A stretch of DNA of 64,000 nucleotides, from positions 545,092 to 609,091 of the forward strand of contig WELB01000042.1 of assembly GCA_009602725.1 (NCBI GenBank), written 5' to 3'. Positions 43,060 through 54,232 of this stretch are shown here, piece after piece; position 1 is the stretch's first letter; the number at the start of each line of letters is the position of its first letter. Position numbers and translations under genes: made by a program. The notes under the pieces were generated by a model that did not search any database, had not been told where the DNA came from, and saw only the letters and a program-made list of their open reading frames with translations. The DNA is from Spirogloea muscicola (lineage: Eukaryota > Streptophyta > Zygnematophyceae > Spirogloeales > Spirogloeaceae).

Positions 43060-46000
43060 TTTTCCAGCTCCTCTTTCTTTGGCTTTGGACATTGTCCATT
43101 CTTCTTGGGCTGGCTTTGCCAGCCCCTCTTCTCTGTGGGCGAGCACTTCCCTCCGCCGTCTGCGACACTTCCGCCTCACTTGCTAGGGCGAAGCTTCACC
43201 CTGCTGCCCCTCCCCCTTGACCATCTTGTCCGCTTCTCTTAGGCTGGCCATTGACAGACTGGCCTCTTTCGGCCCCTTCGGGAGAACTTTCCCACAACCA
43301 TCGCTTTGGAAAAGCTGCTCGGATCAGCTGCTTCTCCGCGGTGTGCGTCGAGAAGCAACCGCGCTTCCTGTTGCGCGCCGGAAGCCTTGCCGGAGCCACG
43401 GCAGCTCCTAGGTGATGACTAGAGGTGAGTGGCCCTCCGCAGTAGCCACCTGTCCAGCCGAGCAGTTGGCGTGTCGGGGCCTCCCTATTGCTCTCGTCCG
43501 TTGCTGTTGGGCTGCTTTTCACAACTAGCTGCTAATCTTTCACAGCCTTCGCCCCCTTCAGACAAGGGCTTCTCTTTTCCTCCTTTTCATGGAGGAGCGT
43601 CTTCCTGCGCTACGGATGTCTTCGGCGGCTTCGGCTTTGGCTACTCATCAGCGTGATGTGCGCGCAATAAGCGCCAATTGTGGCGGTGCTCCCGCTCTCA
43701 GAGTCAGCCTGTCAAAATGTATGCGCTCACTCGTGGTAACAAATCCCCCCCTCAGCTGTGCTTGCCCCTGTTCTTTTGGCGCCTCTTCACCTCGGACTCC
43801 GCGTCGTGTAGCCCCATCGCATGCACTCAATTTTCTTAAACTGTGTACTTGCTCGGTCGCCTCCCTCTCACTTCGTGCGCATCTTTGAGAAGAAGCAGCT
43901 CTTTTGAAGGGACCAAGGGCTGTAAGGGGCCAGCCCCAACAAGAAGATGGCAAGGTCCATAATATCAGCCAGAGCGGTCCGAGAGTGCGCTTTCTCTCGC
44001 TCTATTTTGGGGCTGGCCCCTTTCCCTGCGGCGCTCCCTGGCACATGCCTCACATCTTCGTGCTGGTCGTGCCCTCCTGGCTGCCGCGTCAGGCTCTAGG
44101 CGGGTCGATGCCCTTTCTGCTGCAAGTTTTTCCGACTTGCGGCTGCTGACCAGGCGTGCTGGAGCTGCCCCTTCAAGTGGTATCTACATCACTCTGCTAC
44201 TTCCGACCTTGTCCGTTCAGTTATGGGCTGGTTTCAGGGCCTTCGCCCCCTCTAGAGTAGCTGCTTCTTCTTACACACCCAGCCATTACCCCCTTCCATG
44301 GAGTACTTTGACCTTGTTTTTCCCGCAAGCCATCGTTGCCTGCTATAGAATGCGGCTATCATTGAGTCTACAGCGCTCCCAGGCACTCGCGATACACCAG
44401 CGTGCTGGGCGTGCATCAGGCCATGTTAATGGCTTCCGTGGTGGTGGTCTGGCTCCTCAGCTTAGCTTGTCAGATATGCATGTACTCACTTGAGGATATT
44501 AGTGCCCCCCTTAGCAAACTCATTACCCCGTAACCAGGACATTTGTAAGGCTAGATTTGGCCTCCCTTTCAATTTCATGTGCACCGCGCTCCTCCTGCTT
44601 TGTTTTTCCTTCTTAGCTTGTTGCCCTGTCGCAAACATTTTGCCTTGCAGTATAAGAGCTTCTCTGAGCGAAGAAGTGCAAAGGGCCGAAAGGGCCAAGA
44701 CCTCACAGCTATGTGAGAGACTACAGCAAGGGGAGCTTCATAATCCCGGGTCAGCAGCCGCAAGTCGGAGCGACTTGCAGCTATTCTCCCTTCAGGCCCC
44801 GGGGCCTGCACCTGGCGCCGCCGGCAGCGGGGCCCGCACCGCGAGAGCGCCGAGCTGGCCACGCCGGCCACGTCGGCCCTGATTAGATTTCCTAGAAGAA
44901 GAAGCAGAGCGCCAGGGGCCGCGGCCAGCGAGGAATTGGGATATTTGGAGGGAAGCTCCGGATCCGCCGGAGCCGGGAGGGGGCCCGCACGGTGCCCGCC
45001 CAGAATCCCCATAAGTCGGGGCCCCACCACGTCCCGCCTTCCCCGCCGCAGGCTGCCACGTCGGCCGCACGTCGGCGCCACGCTACACCCCGGCGCAACT
45101 GTTCAGTTTGAGTTCCGGGGCTGGCCGGCGCCGTCCTGGGCCCCCCTAGCCCCCCGCCTCACCTGCAAACACCGAAGCAGCTCTTCCAAAGAGAGAGGCG
45201 AGCAGCTCCTTCCCAAAGCCTCCTTCCCTCCTGTAGGATCATTTGTAACCTCTAGTGAGGAGCCGCAAGTCAGAAGAGCCCTTTGAGTCGCTGTGCTTTT
45301 ACGCTTTTCTGACCGCCTCGAAGTGGGTTCACTATTTCTCTGGGCTGGCCAGTCACAGCCATCGCCAGCCATTGGAAAGAGTCTCTCTACTCCGAAAGTA
45401 AGGCGATGGCGGTGAGAGAGATAGACTCTCTCCAGCAGAGGGCGGTGGCTGTGGTTACGCAGCCAGGACAAGAATGAAGAAACCTCGAAAGGGGCAGCTC
45501 ATAAGGAGAAAAGGCTATTCTGGTGAAAGGCAGTCGCTGTGAGGGGACGGCCAAGAAGTGAACAAGGTCCAAGGAGCACCAAAGGAAGGTTGGCGATTAG
45601 CGTGGAAATGAGGAAGAAAGGAGAAATTCGGAGAAGCAGCTTTTCCCAAGGGCGCGAGGGCTGCCAAGGGCCAGCCCAAGAAGACTGACTTGGAAGAACT
45701 TCTTCCGGAGGGTGCGATGGCTGGAAAGGCCAGCCCAGGAAGTGTTGCCAAGGTACGCGAAGCGGGCCGGAAAGCGGCAGTGGCCGCTAGGACTGGGTAG
45801 CAATGCAAGCCGCAGCAATACATCAATCATGCTTAAGGCAAAGCAAAGAGCAAAGCTGTACCACAAGGAGGCGGTCGCTTTGTGAGGCCAGCCCGTAAGG
45901 GAATGGCAACATTCAAGTGGGGAGGCCTCAATACGAAAACAAGAAGAGCGACTTTCCCCCACCTTACTTGCTCCGCGTCTCTTCCGACAACGACGCCGCT
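43060..46000. repeat. Second field of GGGCTGGC-box and LSD/LTRG-type repeat units
   Basis: GGGCTGGC...CAGCC blocks with the CGCCCCCTTC extension recur at about 43115, 43240, 43545, 43890-43930 (reverse), 44225, 45340, 45650-45690 (reverse) and 45715-45750 (reverse). A copy of the other unit type is at 43620-43740 (ALATHQRDVRA reading, then ..LTRG-like end). The best copy, 44330-44600, is listed separately. Spacing is irregular, about 150-400 bp, in both orientations. The GC-rich interval 44760-45110 inside it is featureless. Confidence 0.65.
44330..44600 (+). repeat. Dispersed repeat copy (partner of 36945-37235)
   Basis: Near-continuous match to 36945-37235, starting at CCCGCAAGCCATCGTTGC and ending in the TTTCATGTGCACCGCGC box. 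The plus-strand reading includes LQRSQALAIHQRAGRA and LSLSDMHVLT, also found in other copies. Together with the minus-strand copy at 19545-20115 it defines a repeat of about 270 bp. Confidence 0.88.
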
Positions 46001-46897
46001 AGCGATAAGGCCTGCAGGCCTTCGGCGTGGCCCGTCAGAGCCACCAAGTGCTCTCCACGGCTCCTCGTCACAGGCCATTCATAGGCATCGCCTCAAACCG
46101 GAAGACCTTCGCCTTCTCCGGCACAGGCGCTCCACCTTCTCCAGGCCAGCCGCTCGTAGCAAGCAGAGCCTGTGGGCTGATCGCTCACAGCATCACCATC
46201 TCTGGGCTCGGCCCCATGCGCCCGTCCCCCATTCTCTATGAAAGAGCTACTGCAGGCTTTGATCAAAAGAACGACTATTGCCCTGCTTTCAAGTGTAGGG
46301 TGAGCTTCCAATTTCAGATTGAGCCCCTATGCATGCAGCAAGCTCGCTGCCGGCGCGCCGGGCTGCTGCTCAATCAGTGCCAACCAGGATGCAACCAACC
46401 GAGGGCCACTGCTAAGAAGGCTGTCAGAGGCACACATGCAGCCAGGGCCCAAGCGATAGTGACTGTGGCATGTAGTTATGCCGCAAGGCCAGAGATGTCT
46501 GCTACCTTCGGAGCCCTAGACGTATGCAACCTGAGGTCTCTGCTAAGAATAGCAAACCCCAGCCAGCTATCAAGAAGTAGGAAGATAATTCCGCATGCAT
46601 AAAATACTTGGACTGAAACCATCCTATATAGCTTGATTCTACCCACTCCACTCTAATCGGCGCACTTATCCATCATATACACCCCCGCCAACCCCCTGCA
46701 AATACACACAGCGAGTTCCCCAAGTACTTCATAGTAATTTATGTGTCAATTCAGAAGCTTCCCATTTTTGAAGCAGGAAAGCTTCCAAGGGCAGTAGGAG
46801 CAGGGAGAAGGGGAATCGTTATGTGCACAGTCTGCAGGTGCAGATGGAGGCTAGTCCCCCATCCAAACCCCTCTGCTGGGCGGTCCAGCGAGATAAT
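46001..46897. other. Unannotated stretch between repeats and the CCCH gene
   Basis: A plus-strand frame at 46027-46602 is open for about 190 codons but lacks an ATG start and any known motif. Its left part overlaps repeat-like sequence. I see no gene. The right part (46600-46890) should include the 3' flank of the CCCH gene. Confidence 0.35.
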
Positions 46898-49596
46898 CTA
46901 CATGTCCTCATCTAGAAGCAGAGGTATGCCTCCATCTCCTAAGTCTGGCGGGGGCCTCGGCTTCTTGGCAAGCTGCTCTTCTGCAGGCTCAGACAGCCCT
47001 TGTGCATCCCTAAAGAGCTCCCGCTTACCAGAGCCCGCGGTGCTGCCTCGACTCTTGTTTGTCTTGATATGATGACCTTGACATGTGGCGCCAGTAACAC
47101 CACCTTCTCTGCCGTCGCACTTGTGGCACACATAACTGTGCTTCTTGTCACACTGCCATCAGAAGTGAGCCACACCGGTGGTGCGAGACACGAAAGCAAA
47201 ACGATATCTTGTCGGCGTCGCCAAGAGGTCATCGGAGATTGCAATTGCCACTACTATGTAGCCTTACAGGGTCATCCGTGGTGTCCTCCCAATGACATAT
47301 AGCTCTCTCAAGCTGAGACATTTGACTGCTGTCAATTGGAGCAGATGAATAGATGGCCTGCTACTAGGAGCCCGTTGCAATCTTGTGAATGTTTTCCACG
47401 ATGGCCACAAAGTAAATTGCAATGGAGCTACTTAAGAGCAACGAGGAAAGCAAAAGTGACATACCTCATCACCCTTACTGCAGTAGCCCTTCAGGAAGTC
47501 CTGACAGACAGGGGCGTCTGGATGCACACGAACATGCCGGTACGGGCAACTCCCGTTTGCACACATCCCTGCGAGGTGCATCACTCACCAGAAAACAGAC
47601 TTCTATACAGCTCTAGTCAAGCCTAGGAACATTCAGAGGAAAGCATAGCATCTTTATTGTACTTCACAGGTTCTCGCCCCAGAGGGAGCAAGACGAATAT
47701 AATGGACAGTCTTGGCCAATGACTGGTCCTGCTAGAAGCACCTACCTTGCAAGTAGTAGGAGCAGTCAGGCATGCGCTCTGGAATGACCTGCAACAGTGG
47801 AAAAATGTAGCACCCACGCAGGGCGTGTCTATCAGATCAGTAATAGCACCACAACACTGCCTGTGTTTAGATCACAGCGAGCATTGGCTGCTCGAGAATA
47901 AGAGCTTGACTGCCTGGCTGAGGACAACAGCGAGAATTTACATGCTAGCACCTTGAGATACTAGTCTGGAGGCGACAGAGAGTGCAACAAACCTTGTGCA
48001 TCAGAGGGCACTTGTCATCCACACAATTGCCCCTCAAGAACTTCACGCATACTGCCACCTTCTTCGTGTCATGTATGTACGGACAGTCCCCATCTGACTT
48101 GTTGCACTTGCCAAATCTTGTAAAGAACTGGCAATGCTGCTGCTTCTTGAGCCTCCGGCGACGTGCGTTATGAAGGCTGTAGCGTAGTCGTGTGCTGCGC
48201 AGAATTTTGCAGGACGTACGTCACATTGCTTAACAGAATATGTGCAGGTAAGGCTTGCAAGCAAGCAAAGCAGATGTCTCATGGTGAAATTGTTACAATG
48301 ATCTACCACTGCCAAACAAATTGGACCAAGAGTCGATTATGCTGAATGACGTGACTTCTTGCAGTGCTTACAGGGGGTTGACCTTCATGAGGCAACTTAC
48401 CTTGCCAGTACACGTGATGTCGTCTTGGGGTCTCTTATGAGCTTGTTACCATTGCCTAGCCTCACATAGCTTGCAAATTAGACAAACAATATGGTGAGCT
48501 GCATTTCAAAGGGTAGACGACGTACACAGAAGTTGGGCACAGCGGGACTCCCACCTTCCACGTGCAGCAAAGCAAAATACATAATTTGTACTGCAGAGAA
48601 CGTACGTGCATGGGGCTCTGCATTGCTTCCACTGCCTTACTCACTTCACCTTCCCAAGCGACGCACGCCGCGGTGTCGAAGGAGAGTTGGGGCTATTCAT
48701 TCCAGCAACCGGGTCTGCAGAAGGACCAGAATGCACTCATTATCATTCAACAGGAACGACAAGGCAAGGGACATGCACAACTTGCCATGTCTGCTAAATA
48801 TGCACAGAAGCCATGATATGGAAGCAAGAGTGCATTATGATGTAGTCTTGAGCTTGACCTGGCAATCGCTGCAGCGTGTGACCCTCTGCATCCATCTTGT
48901 ACTTCAAAAGGCCAATAGTGACTATCCTCCCACCTAATACACAGCAAGTGATGAACGGCATGTCAACAATCTACAATTGCGCTTGGCATAAGCAGGACTG
49001 TGGACCTCCAGGCGGGCTTGAGAGAAGCACAGAGAAGAGACGAATCGCAAGCAGATCGTCCAGTCGTACCTTGATGCAGACGTCGTGCAGGAGTCTGCAG
49101 CAGAGGACTCTTTCTGGCTGCCACAATCCTAGTGACAGCAGCCTTGGCACCATTCTGCACAGCCTTCTCCTTGCCCTTCCTAAACTGCTTCTCAACCTTT
49201 ACGAGTGCCAGTGTGGCGGCCTGATTGCATGTTTCAGACAACTCGAAATAAGCTGCTGCTATGCCGTGTGGCCCATTCGGTCAAGGCTTTCAGTTTGGCA
49301 GAAATAGGTGAGGCCTAGCCAATGGAGGAAAGCTCAGCCAGCCTCGCAGTCCGATGTTCCTGAACCTGATTCATGTGCACAGCCATGTCAGGGGGGAGAC
49401 CCAGAAGCTTCAGCCGAGCATTCTGGACTGAGTGGGATTGCGGACCTGGTCGGCCGACCGCCGCCGCTTCTCAATGGACTTGGTCCAGGTCAGGCTGGCC
49501 CTGCTAGTGCTTCGAAGCCCCATACGTTGCAGCACATAACCATGCCCTGCGCGCCGGTACAGCGTCTCCACCGGCCGCTGTTTTGATGGTGATCGC
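46898..49596 (-). CDS. CCCH zinc-finger protein, ZC3H3/C3H7 type (N-terminus unresolved)
   Basis: RNA-binding protein; the animal relative ZC3H3 works in mRNA 3'-end processing and export. Exons: 49596-49446 (RRAGHGYVLQRMGLRS), about 49245-49070 (KVEKQFRKGKEKAVQNG), 48933-48859 (GLLKYKMDAEGHTLQRLPGQ), possibly one near 48720-48655, 48176-47993 (RRRLKKQQHCQFFTRFGKC, CPYIHDTKKVAVC, FLRGNCVDDKCPLMHK), 47788-47746 (VIPERMPDCSYYLQ), 47568-47465 (GMCANGSCPYRHVRVHPDAP, CQDFLKGYCSKGDE) and 47152-46898 (CDKKHSYVC, CHKCDGREG, C-terminal LLLDEDM, stop). The chain of C-x5-x8-C-x4-6-C-x3-H fingers with the linkers 'HDTKKVAVC' and 'VIPERMPDC' is specific to the ZC3H3 family. The N-terminus should lie between 49600 and the gap at 50463. 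Confidence 0.85.
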
Positions 49597-50103
49597 CTGT
49601 AACGGGAAAGAAAGTTGTTACGAGAGGCAGCCCCTTGCCATCATGTCAGTCGCCTCACGTGCAATGCCCAAGTTCAGTCGTCACACTTTGTGCATGCGTT
49701 AGGAACCGGCAAAGCTGCATTGGGGTGGCCTTTCTTGCAAAGGCCAACGAGGGCAGGGACTGCTCTCCCGCTTAGGCACACCTCAGCAGCGCGAGGAGGG
49801 AGCCTCGCGGCGGCGGAGACGCTAGGGTGGCGAGCCACCGCTGCTGCAGCAGCAGCGCCCCTCTGGGCGACGACCGGTTCCAGCTGAACTGCAGCCGTTG
49901 TCGCCTCACTTGCGAAACGGCGGCCGCTGCGGCACCACGCCACGGCGCTGAGGCACCAGGGGCCTCGCCGACGACGGCTGCCGCGGCCTTGGCGCGGATC
50001 CATGTCCTCAGCCTGGCGTTGGGCTCTGCCAGCTGGGGTGCCCTCTGCTGGGTGTTGGGCCCTGTTGCTGCTGCAGCAAACAACCACAAGCAGTGGGAAG
50101 CAA

Positions 50104-50173
50104 GCCCGTCGACTTGAACCTGTGACCTTCAAATAGAGAAAATTCTTGCGCTTTCCATCTGAGCTAAGGACGC
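50104..50173 (-). pseudogene. tRNA-like relic (5' part resembles an organellar tRNA-Arg, UCU)
   Basis: Read on the minus strand it starts GCGTCCTTAGCTCAGATGG, a good D-arm/A-box. It continues with a loop that would place TCT as anticodon between ...GAAT and ATTT..., then AGGTCACAGGTTCAAGTC, a fair T-loop/B-box. The sequence after the T-loop does not pair with the T-stem or acceptor, and no AGGACGC 3' end is present. It is therefore a broken copy, perhaps from mitochondrial DNA. It lies 300 bp from the assembly gap. Confidence 0.35.
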
Positions 50174-50462
50174 AACCCTCGGCACCGGCAAGCTCGTCGC
50201 AAGCGGGCCGCCGGCGGCGGCGGAGCGAGCAGCTCGGCGGGGTGGCGGCCGGCGGGAGGAGCGGTTGCGCAGACCTCCCGCGGCGTCCGGCAGCGCCAGG
50301 CTCAGCTGCGCAGCACCACGGGCGCCGGAGCTCTGCGGAGGCCCCTCTTCGCCAGCCCTCGCGGGCGGGCCCGCCGCCTTCGGCCCGAGGACCAGCTGGT
50401 GCCGCCGCGTCTTCAGGTAGGGCGCAGCGCTGCCGCCGGTGGCTGGGCCGGGCGACGGCGGC

Positions 50463-50921
50463 NNNNNNNNNNNNNNNNNNNNNNNNNNNNNNNNNNNNNN
50501 NNNNNNNNNNNNNNNNNNNNNNNNNNNNNNNNNNNNNNNNNNNNNNNNNNNNNNNNNNNNNNNNNNNNNNNNNNNNNNNNNNNNNNNNNNNNNNNNNNNN
50601 NNNNNNNNNNNNNNNNNNNNNNNNNNNNNNNNNNNNNNNNNNNNNNNNNNNNNNNNNNNNNNNNNNNNNNNNNNNNNNNNNNNNNNNNNNNNNNNNNNNN
50701 NNNNNNNNNNNNNNNNNNNNNNNNNNNNNNNNNNNNNNNNNNNNNNNNNNNNNNNNNNNNNNNNNNNNNNNNNNNNNNNNNNNNNNNNNNNNNNNNNNNN
50801 NNNNNNNNNNNNNNNNNNNNNNNNNNNNNNNNNNNNNNNNNNNNNNNNNNNNNNNNNNNNNNNNNNNNNNNNNNNNNNNNNNNNNNNNNNNNNNNNNNNN
50901 NNNNNNNNNNNNNNNNNNNNN
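50463..50921. other. Assembly gap (459 N)
   Basis: Unsequenced block between GC-rich flanks, just before the start codon of the NHX gene at 50947. It separates the divergent CCCH and NHX genes, so their shared upstream region is unknown. Open frames running through the N block are artefacts. Confidence 0.99.
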
Positions 50922-50946
50922 CGCCGCCGCCGCTGCCGCCGCCGGC

Positions 50947-53571
50947 ATGGCTGGCCAGCAGCAGGGCGCGCCGGCGGCGGCGCTCGTCTGCTCCTTCCTT
51001 ATGGTCGTCGCGCTGGTCGTGGCGTACGTCACCAAGAAGTGTGCCTTCGTCTACCTCCCCGAGTCAGGTGCGCGGCGGCGTCGGCGGCGCCGGCTGCGCC
51101 ATCGCCTGAGCTGCATCCTCGCCGCGGCGCCATGGCGAAGGCCCTGCACGCTAGGGTTAGGATTTAGGGTTAAGGATTTAGGGTGATCTCTGACCGGCGC
51201 CCACGACCCGCCGGCGCGACGACAGCCAGCGCAATGCTGCTGGGCATGGCGGTGGGCGGCATGACGACGGCGCTGGGCGCCGACGTGGACCTCAGCTTCG
51301 ACTCCGCCCTCTTCTTCTACGCCCTCCTCCCCATCATCATCTTCAACGCCGGCTACGCCCTCAAGAAGAAGGTTGGCCAATAATCCGAATCCAACATCCA
51401 ATCATCCAATAACTCCAATTCTCACCTACGTTGCTGGCTATGCCCTTACGAAGAAGGTTTGCATCCGCCACCGCCGCCACAGCCCTTGCTGCGGCCTGCC
51501 TCCGCCGGCTTTTGGCTGACGCTGCGTGGTGGCGCCTCTGCTGCAGGACTTCTTCCGCAACTTCACGACCATCGTCCTCTTTGCGGTCGTGGGCACCATC
51601 ATCTCGACGCTCTGCTACGGCCTCGCCACGTACCTGCTCTTCGAGGCCGGCTTCGTCACGCACCTCTCACAACGCTCGCCGCTGCTCGAGAGCCTCATGT
51701 TTGGGTCCCTCGTCTCGGCCATCGATCCCGTCGGCACTCTCTCCATCTTTCAAGGTGACACTGAGGACCTCAAACATCTCTCGAGAGTGAAGGTGGCAAC
51801 TTGCAATGTGCTCGATGCACTGGAAACGTCGTCACTGTCATCAGCCATGTTTGCAGCTTAGGATGCTGATGGCGGCACTGATGCTGAACATTGCCACCCA
51901 TGCTCACTTCTGCCTTCCTTGAAGATGTCCAAGCACCGCCGCTCCTCTACAACCTGGTGTTCGGCGAGAGCCTGGTCAACGATGCCGTCTCCATTGTCCT
52001 CTTCCGCACGTTTGTCAGGCTTCGTGCTCTCAAACTGTTGCTAGCATCATGGTCTAGGATCCAGAAGCAAGGACTCGCTACTTCACGGTAGCTCCCAAGA
52101 AGAGACTCCAAGTTGTTGCAGACTAGACCAAGACCAATCTGTGCGCGTCGCATGCACCTCCCACTGAGTGCACACGGGTCTGGCTGACATGGACTTATGG
52201 CATGTCGGCGTGGTTCCTCCACCTACAGGAGTCATTTGTTGGTAAAGAGTTCTCCATGGGTTCCATCGTCCTCGCCATAGGTCAGTGCCGCGTCTCTGCA
52301 CCTGAAGTCTGGGATGTAGGGCTCTCAGTGTGACACCCTTCTTGCCATCCAAGCAGATGTGCATCAGTTGTGGCAGTCACTGTGTGGCTTGATGGAGAGA
52401 CCTCATGCTAGCAATATTGTTTGCCTAGTATGTCCCTGTAGCACTTGCTGCTACAGGGACAAACCACCACGCCAATGTCCACTGCAACGAGTTTTAGTGT
52501 CTTATGCTCCACTTGTTCATCTCGCCTCCAGGATGGTTCTGCGTCATCACAGTTGGGTCCATTCTCCTGGGCATACTGGTGTCTTTCGCCTTCGCCTTCC
52601 TCCTGAAGCAGGTGGACAGCGACACCGAGTTTGCGCGCTTCGAGCTCGCCTTCATCCTCCTCTCGGCCTACATCTCATACTCTGTTGCAGAGGTGCTGGG
52701 CCTCTCGGGCATCATGGCGCTCTTCTTCTGCGGCATCTGCGGGGCACACTACAGCTACCACAATATCTCCGAGGCGAGCCGTGTCAGCTCCAAGCACGCC
52801 TTTGAGGCCCTGGCATACATGGCGGAGATCTTCGTCTACGCTTACCTCGGCATGCAGGTCGTCATCATGGAGCATGAGGCAGACCTCGGCCTCCTTGTCT
52901 CAGCACTCCCGCTTTGTCTCCTCTCGAGAGCCCTCAACATCTACCCTCTTGCCTGGTTGGCAAACAAAGGCAGGTGGGCTTGGACTCCTGTGACACCGCC
53001 GGTGTCAGTTCACAAAGCGAAGTGTGCCGCTCTCACACTGTTGGCAGAGGTGCTGACCACGTGGAAGATCATTCCGCGACTCCTATGTCTTGTGGACTCT
53101 GCTCTGCTGCGCTACTCGACTGAGAAGTGGAAGTTGCTGTGCAGGTCAAGAAAGATAAGCAACAGCATGAAGCTTGTCATGTGGGTCTCGGGCCTTCGCG
53201 GTGCGATAGCGTATGCGCTGGCCATCAACATGCCATCGGAGAATCTGGCATTGGAGACGACGACCCTGTACATTGTGGTGACAACGACGCTGATCTTTGG
53301 TGGGGCCACTGGCCCGCTCGTGCGCAGCCTAGGGCTGGCTCAGGGCCTGGCGACAAGCAGGTCGGCACAGATCCAGCGGTTATTGGAGCTGGCAAATGAA
53401 AAGAGCGAACCGGACACCTCTGACCGGTCTTCCGAGCATAGGCCGTCCTCTGATGGGTTTCACAGCACATTTAGATGGGTGGACCACAATTATCTGAGGC
53501 CTATGTTTGGAGGAGAACTTGAACGGCCACTACTGGATGATATTCTGTCCGACGGAGATCCTTCGCGATGA
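50947..53571 (+). CDS. NHX: Na+(K+)/H+ exchanger, endosomal NHX5/6-like
   Basis: Cation/proton antiporter (CPA1) of endosome or trans-Golgi membranes by family resemblance. Exons: 50947-51067 (ATG, first helix), 51226-51371 (SAMLLGMAVGG, FFYALLPIIIFNAGY), 51547-51754 (FFRNFTTIVLFAVVGT, GSLVSAIDPVGTLSIF), 51925-about 52010 (LLYNLVFGESLVNDAVSIVL), 52229-52280, 52532-52973 (hydrophobic core, LGL-SGIMALFFCGI, AYLGMQV) and 53145-53571 (VMWVSGLRGAIAYALAI, TTTLIFGGAT, acidic tail, stop). It has the amiloride-type LLPIIIF segment and the ion-site Asp in FGESLVNDA. SGLRGA replaces the SGLRGAxAFALA helix almost exactly. The 5' splice site after FRT near 52010 is not a clean GT, so a small segment around 52010-52090 is uncertain. 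A plant-type telomere repeat lies in intron 1. Confidence 0.9.
51152..51184. repeat. Short interstitial telomeric repeat in NHX intron 1
   Basis: On the plus strand TAGGGTTAGGATTTAGGG, then TTAAGGATTTAGGG: four imperfect TTTAGGG words in about 33 bp. It lies between the first and second coding exons. Confidence 0.75.
52431..52461. repeat. Perfect hairpin in an NHX intron (13-bp stem, 5-nt loop)
   Basis: The left arm TGTCCCTGTAGCA (52431-52443), loop CTTGC and the exact reverse complement (52449-52461). It lies in the intron before exon 52532-52973. A small foldback or a structured intron element; no longer precursor arm was seen. Confidence 0.9.
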
Positions 53572-54232
53572 GGTGCGTGTCTCTGCACCACAAGCTGTGC
53601 GCTCTGTCTTCTGCTTTCTCTGTTGGCTGGCAATACATGACAAGCTTGTTGGCTGCATCTGATGTCTTATTGAGTCGTAAATACTTTAGAAACTGTGACT
53701 GTACTTTAGTGACTGTAGATTCTGAGAATTGGCAAAAAGCTCACACCAACAAACACCTTGAACATACTGTGCAGGCAGTGCATTGCTTCGAGCTTGCTGT
53801 CTCTGTCACCGCCCTGAAAGCAAGTGGCTTTGCAGCTTTAGTCTCAACATGCCAGTTGATACATAACAAATGCAGGTCTGCCATCTCTTCTTGTGCCAAG
53901 TGGGTGTTACAAGGAGGTGGTATGCAGCTATGCCCTTGTTTCATGTTCTAGAAATTGGACTGCTGTGCCCAATGACTTTTGCATGGATGCTTGCTGTTAG
54001 CTTGTATCCAGGACTTATGTATCATGTCACCTTTCCTGCATGCAGGTCAGAGATGATTGGCCATCTGATTTCATTGTGCTGGGATGAGCATACCTGGGCG
54101 ACTAGCATTGACATCAGTAAGCAAGTAGGCTTTAGAGCCCCCGGTCACCACCTTGCATGATACTGGTGTCCGCAAGGAAGAACTTTTAAGCGAATGGAAT
54201 ACAGTCCAAATCGAATATTGATTGCAGCATAC
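53572..54232. other. Intergenic region between NHX and SET genes, nothing recognised
   Basis: Convergent 3' flanks (NHX stop at 53571, SET stop at 54233). Short frames on both strands carry no conserved features. Confidence 0.45.

Noticed and set aside
46027-46602. 190-codon plus-strand frame as a gene
   Set aside because: No ATG start, no recognisable domain, and its left part is repeat-like.
49674-51186. Open frames of 236-453 codons across 50463-50921
   Set aside because: They run through the N gap, and only the NHX exon at 50947 is supported.
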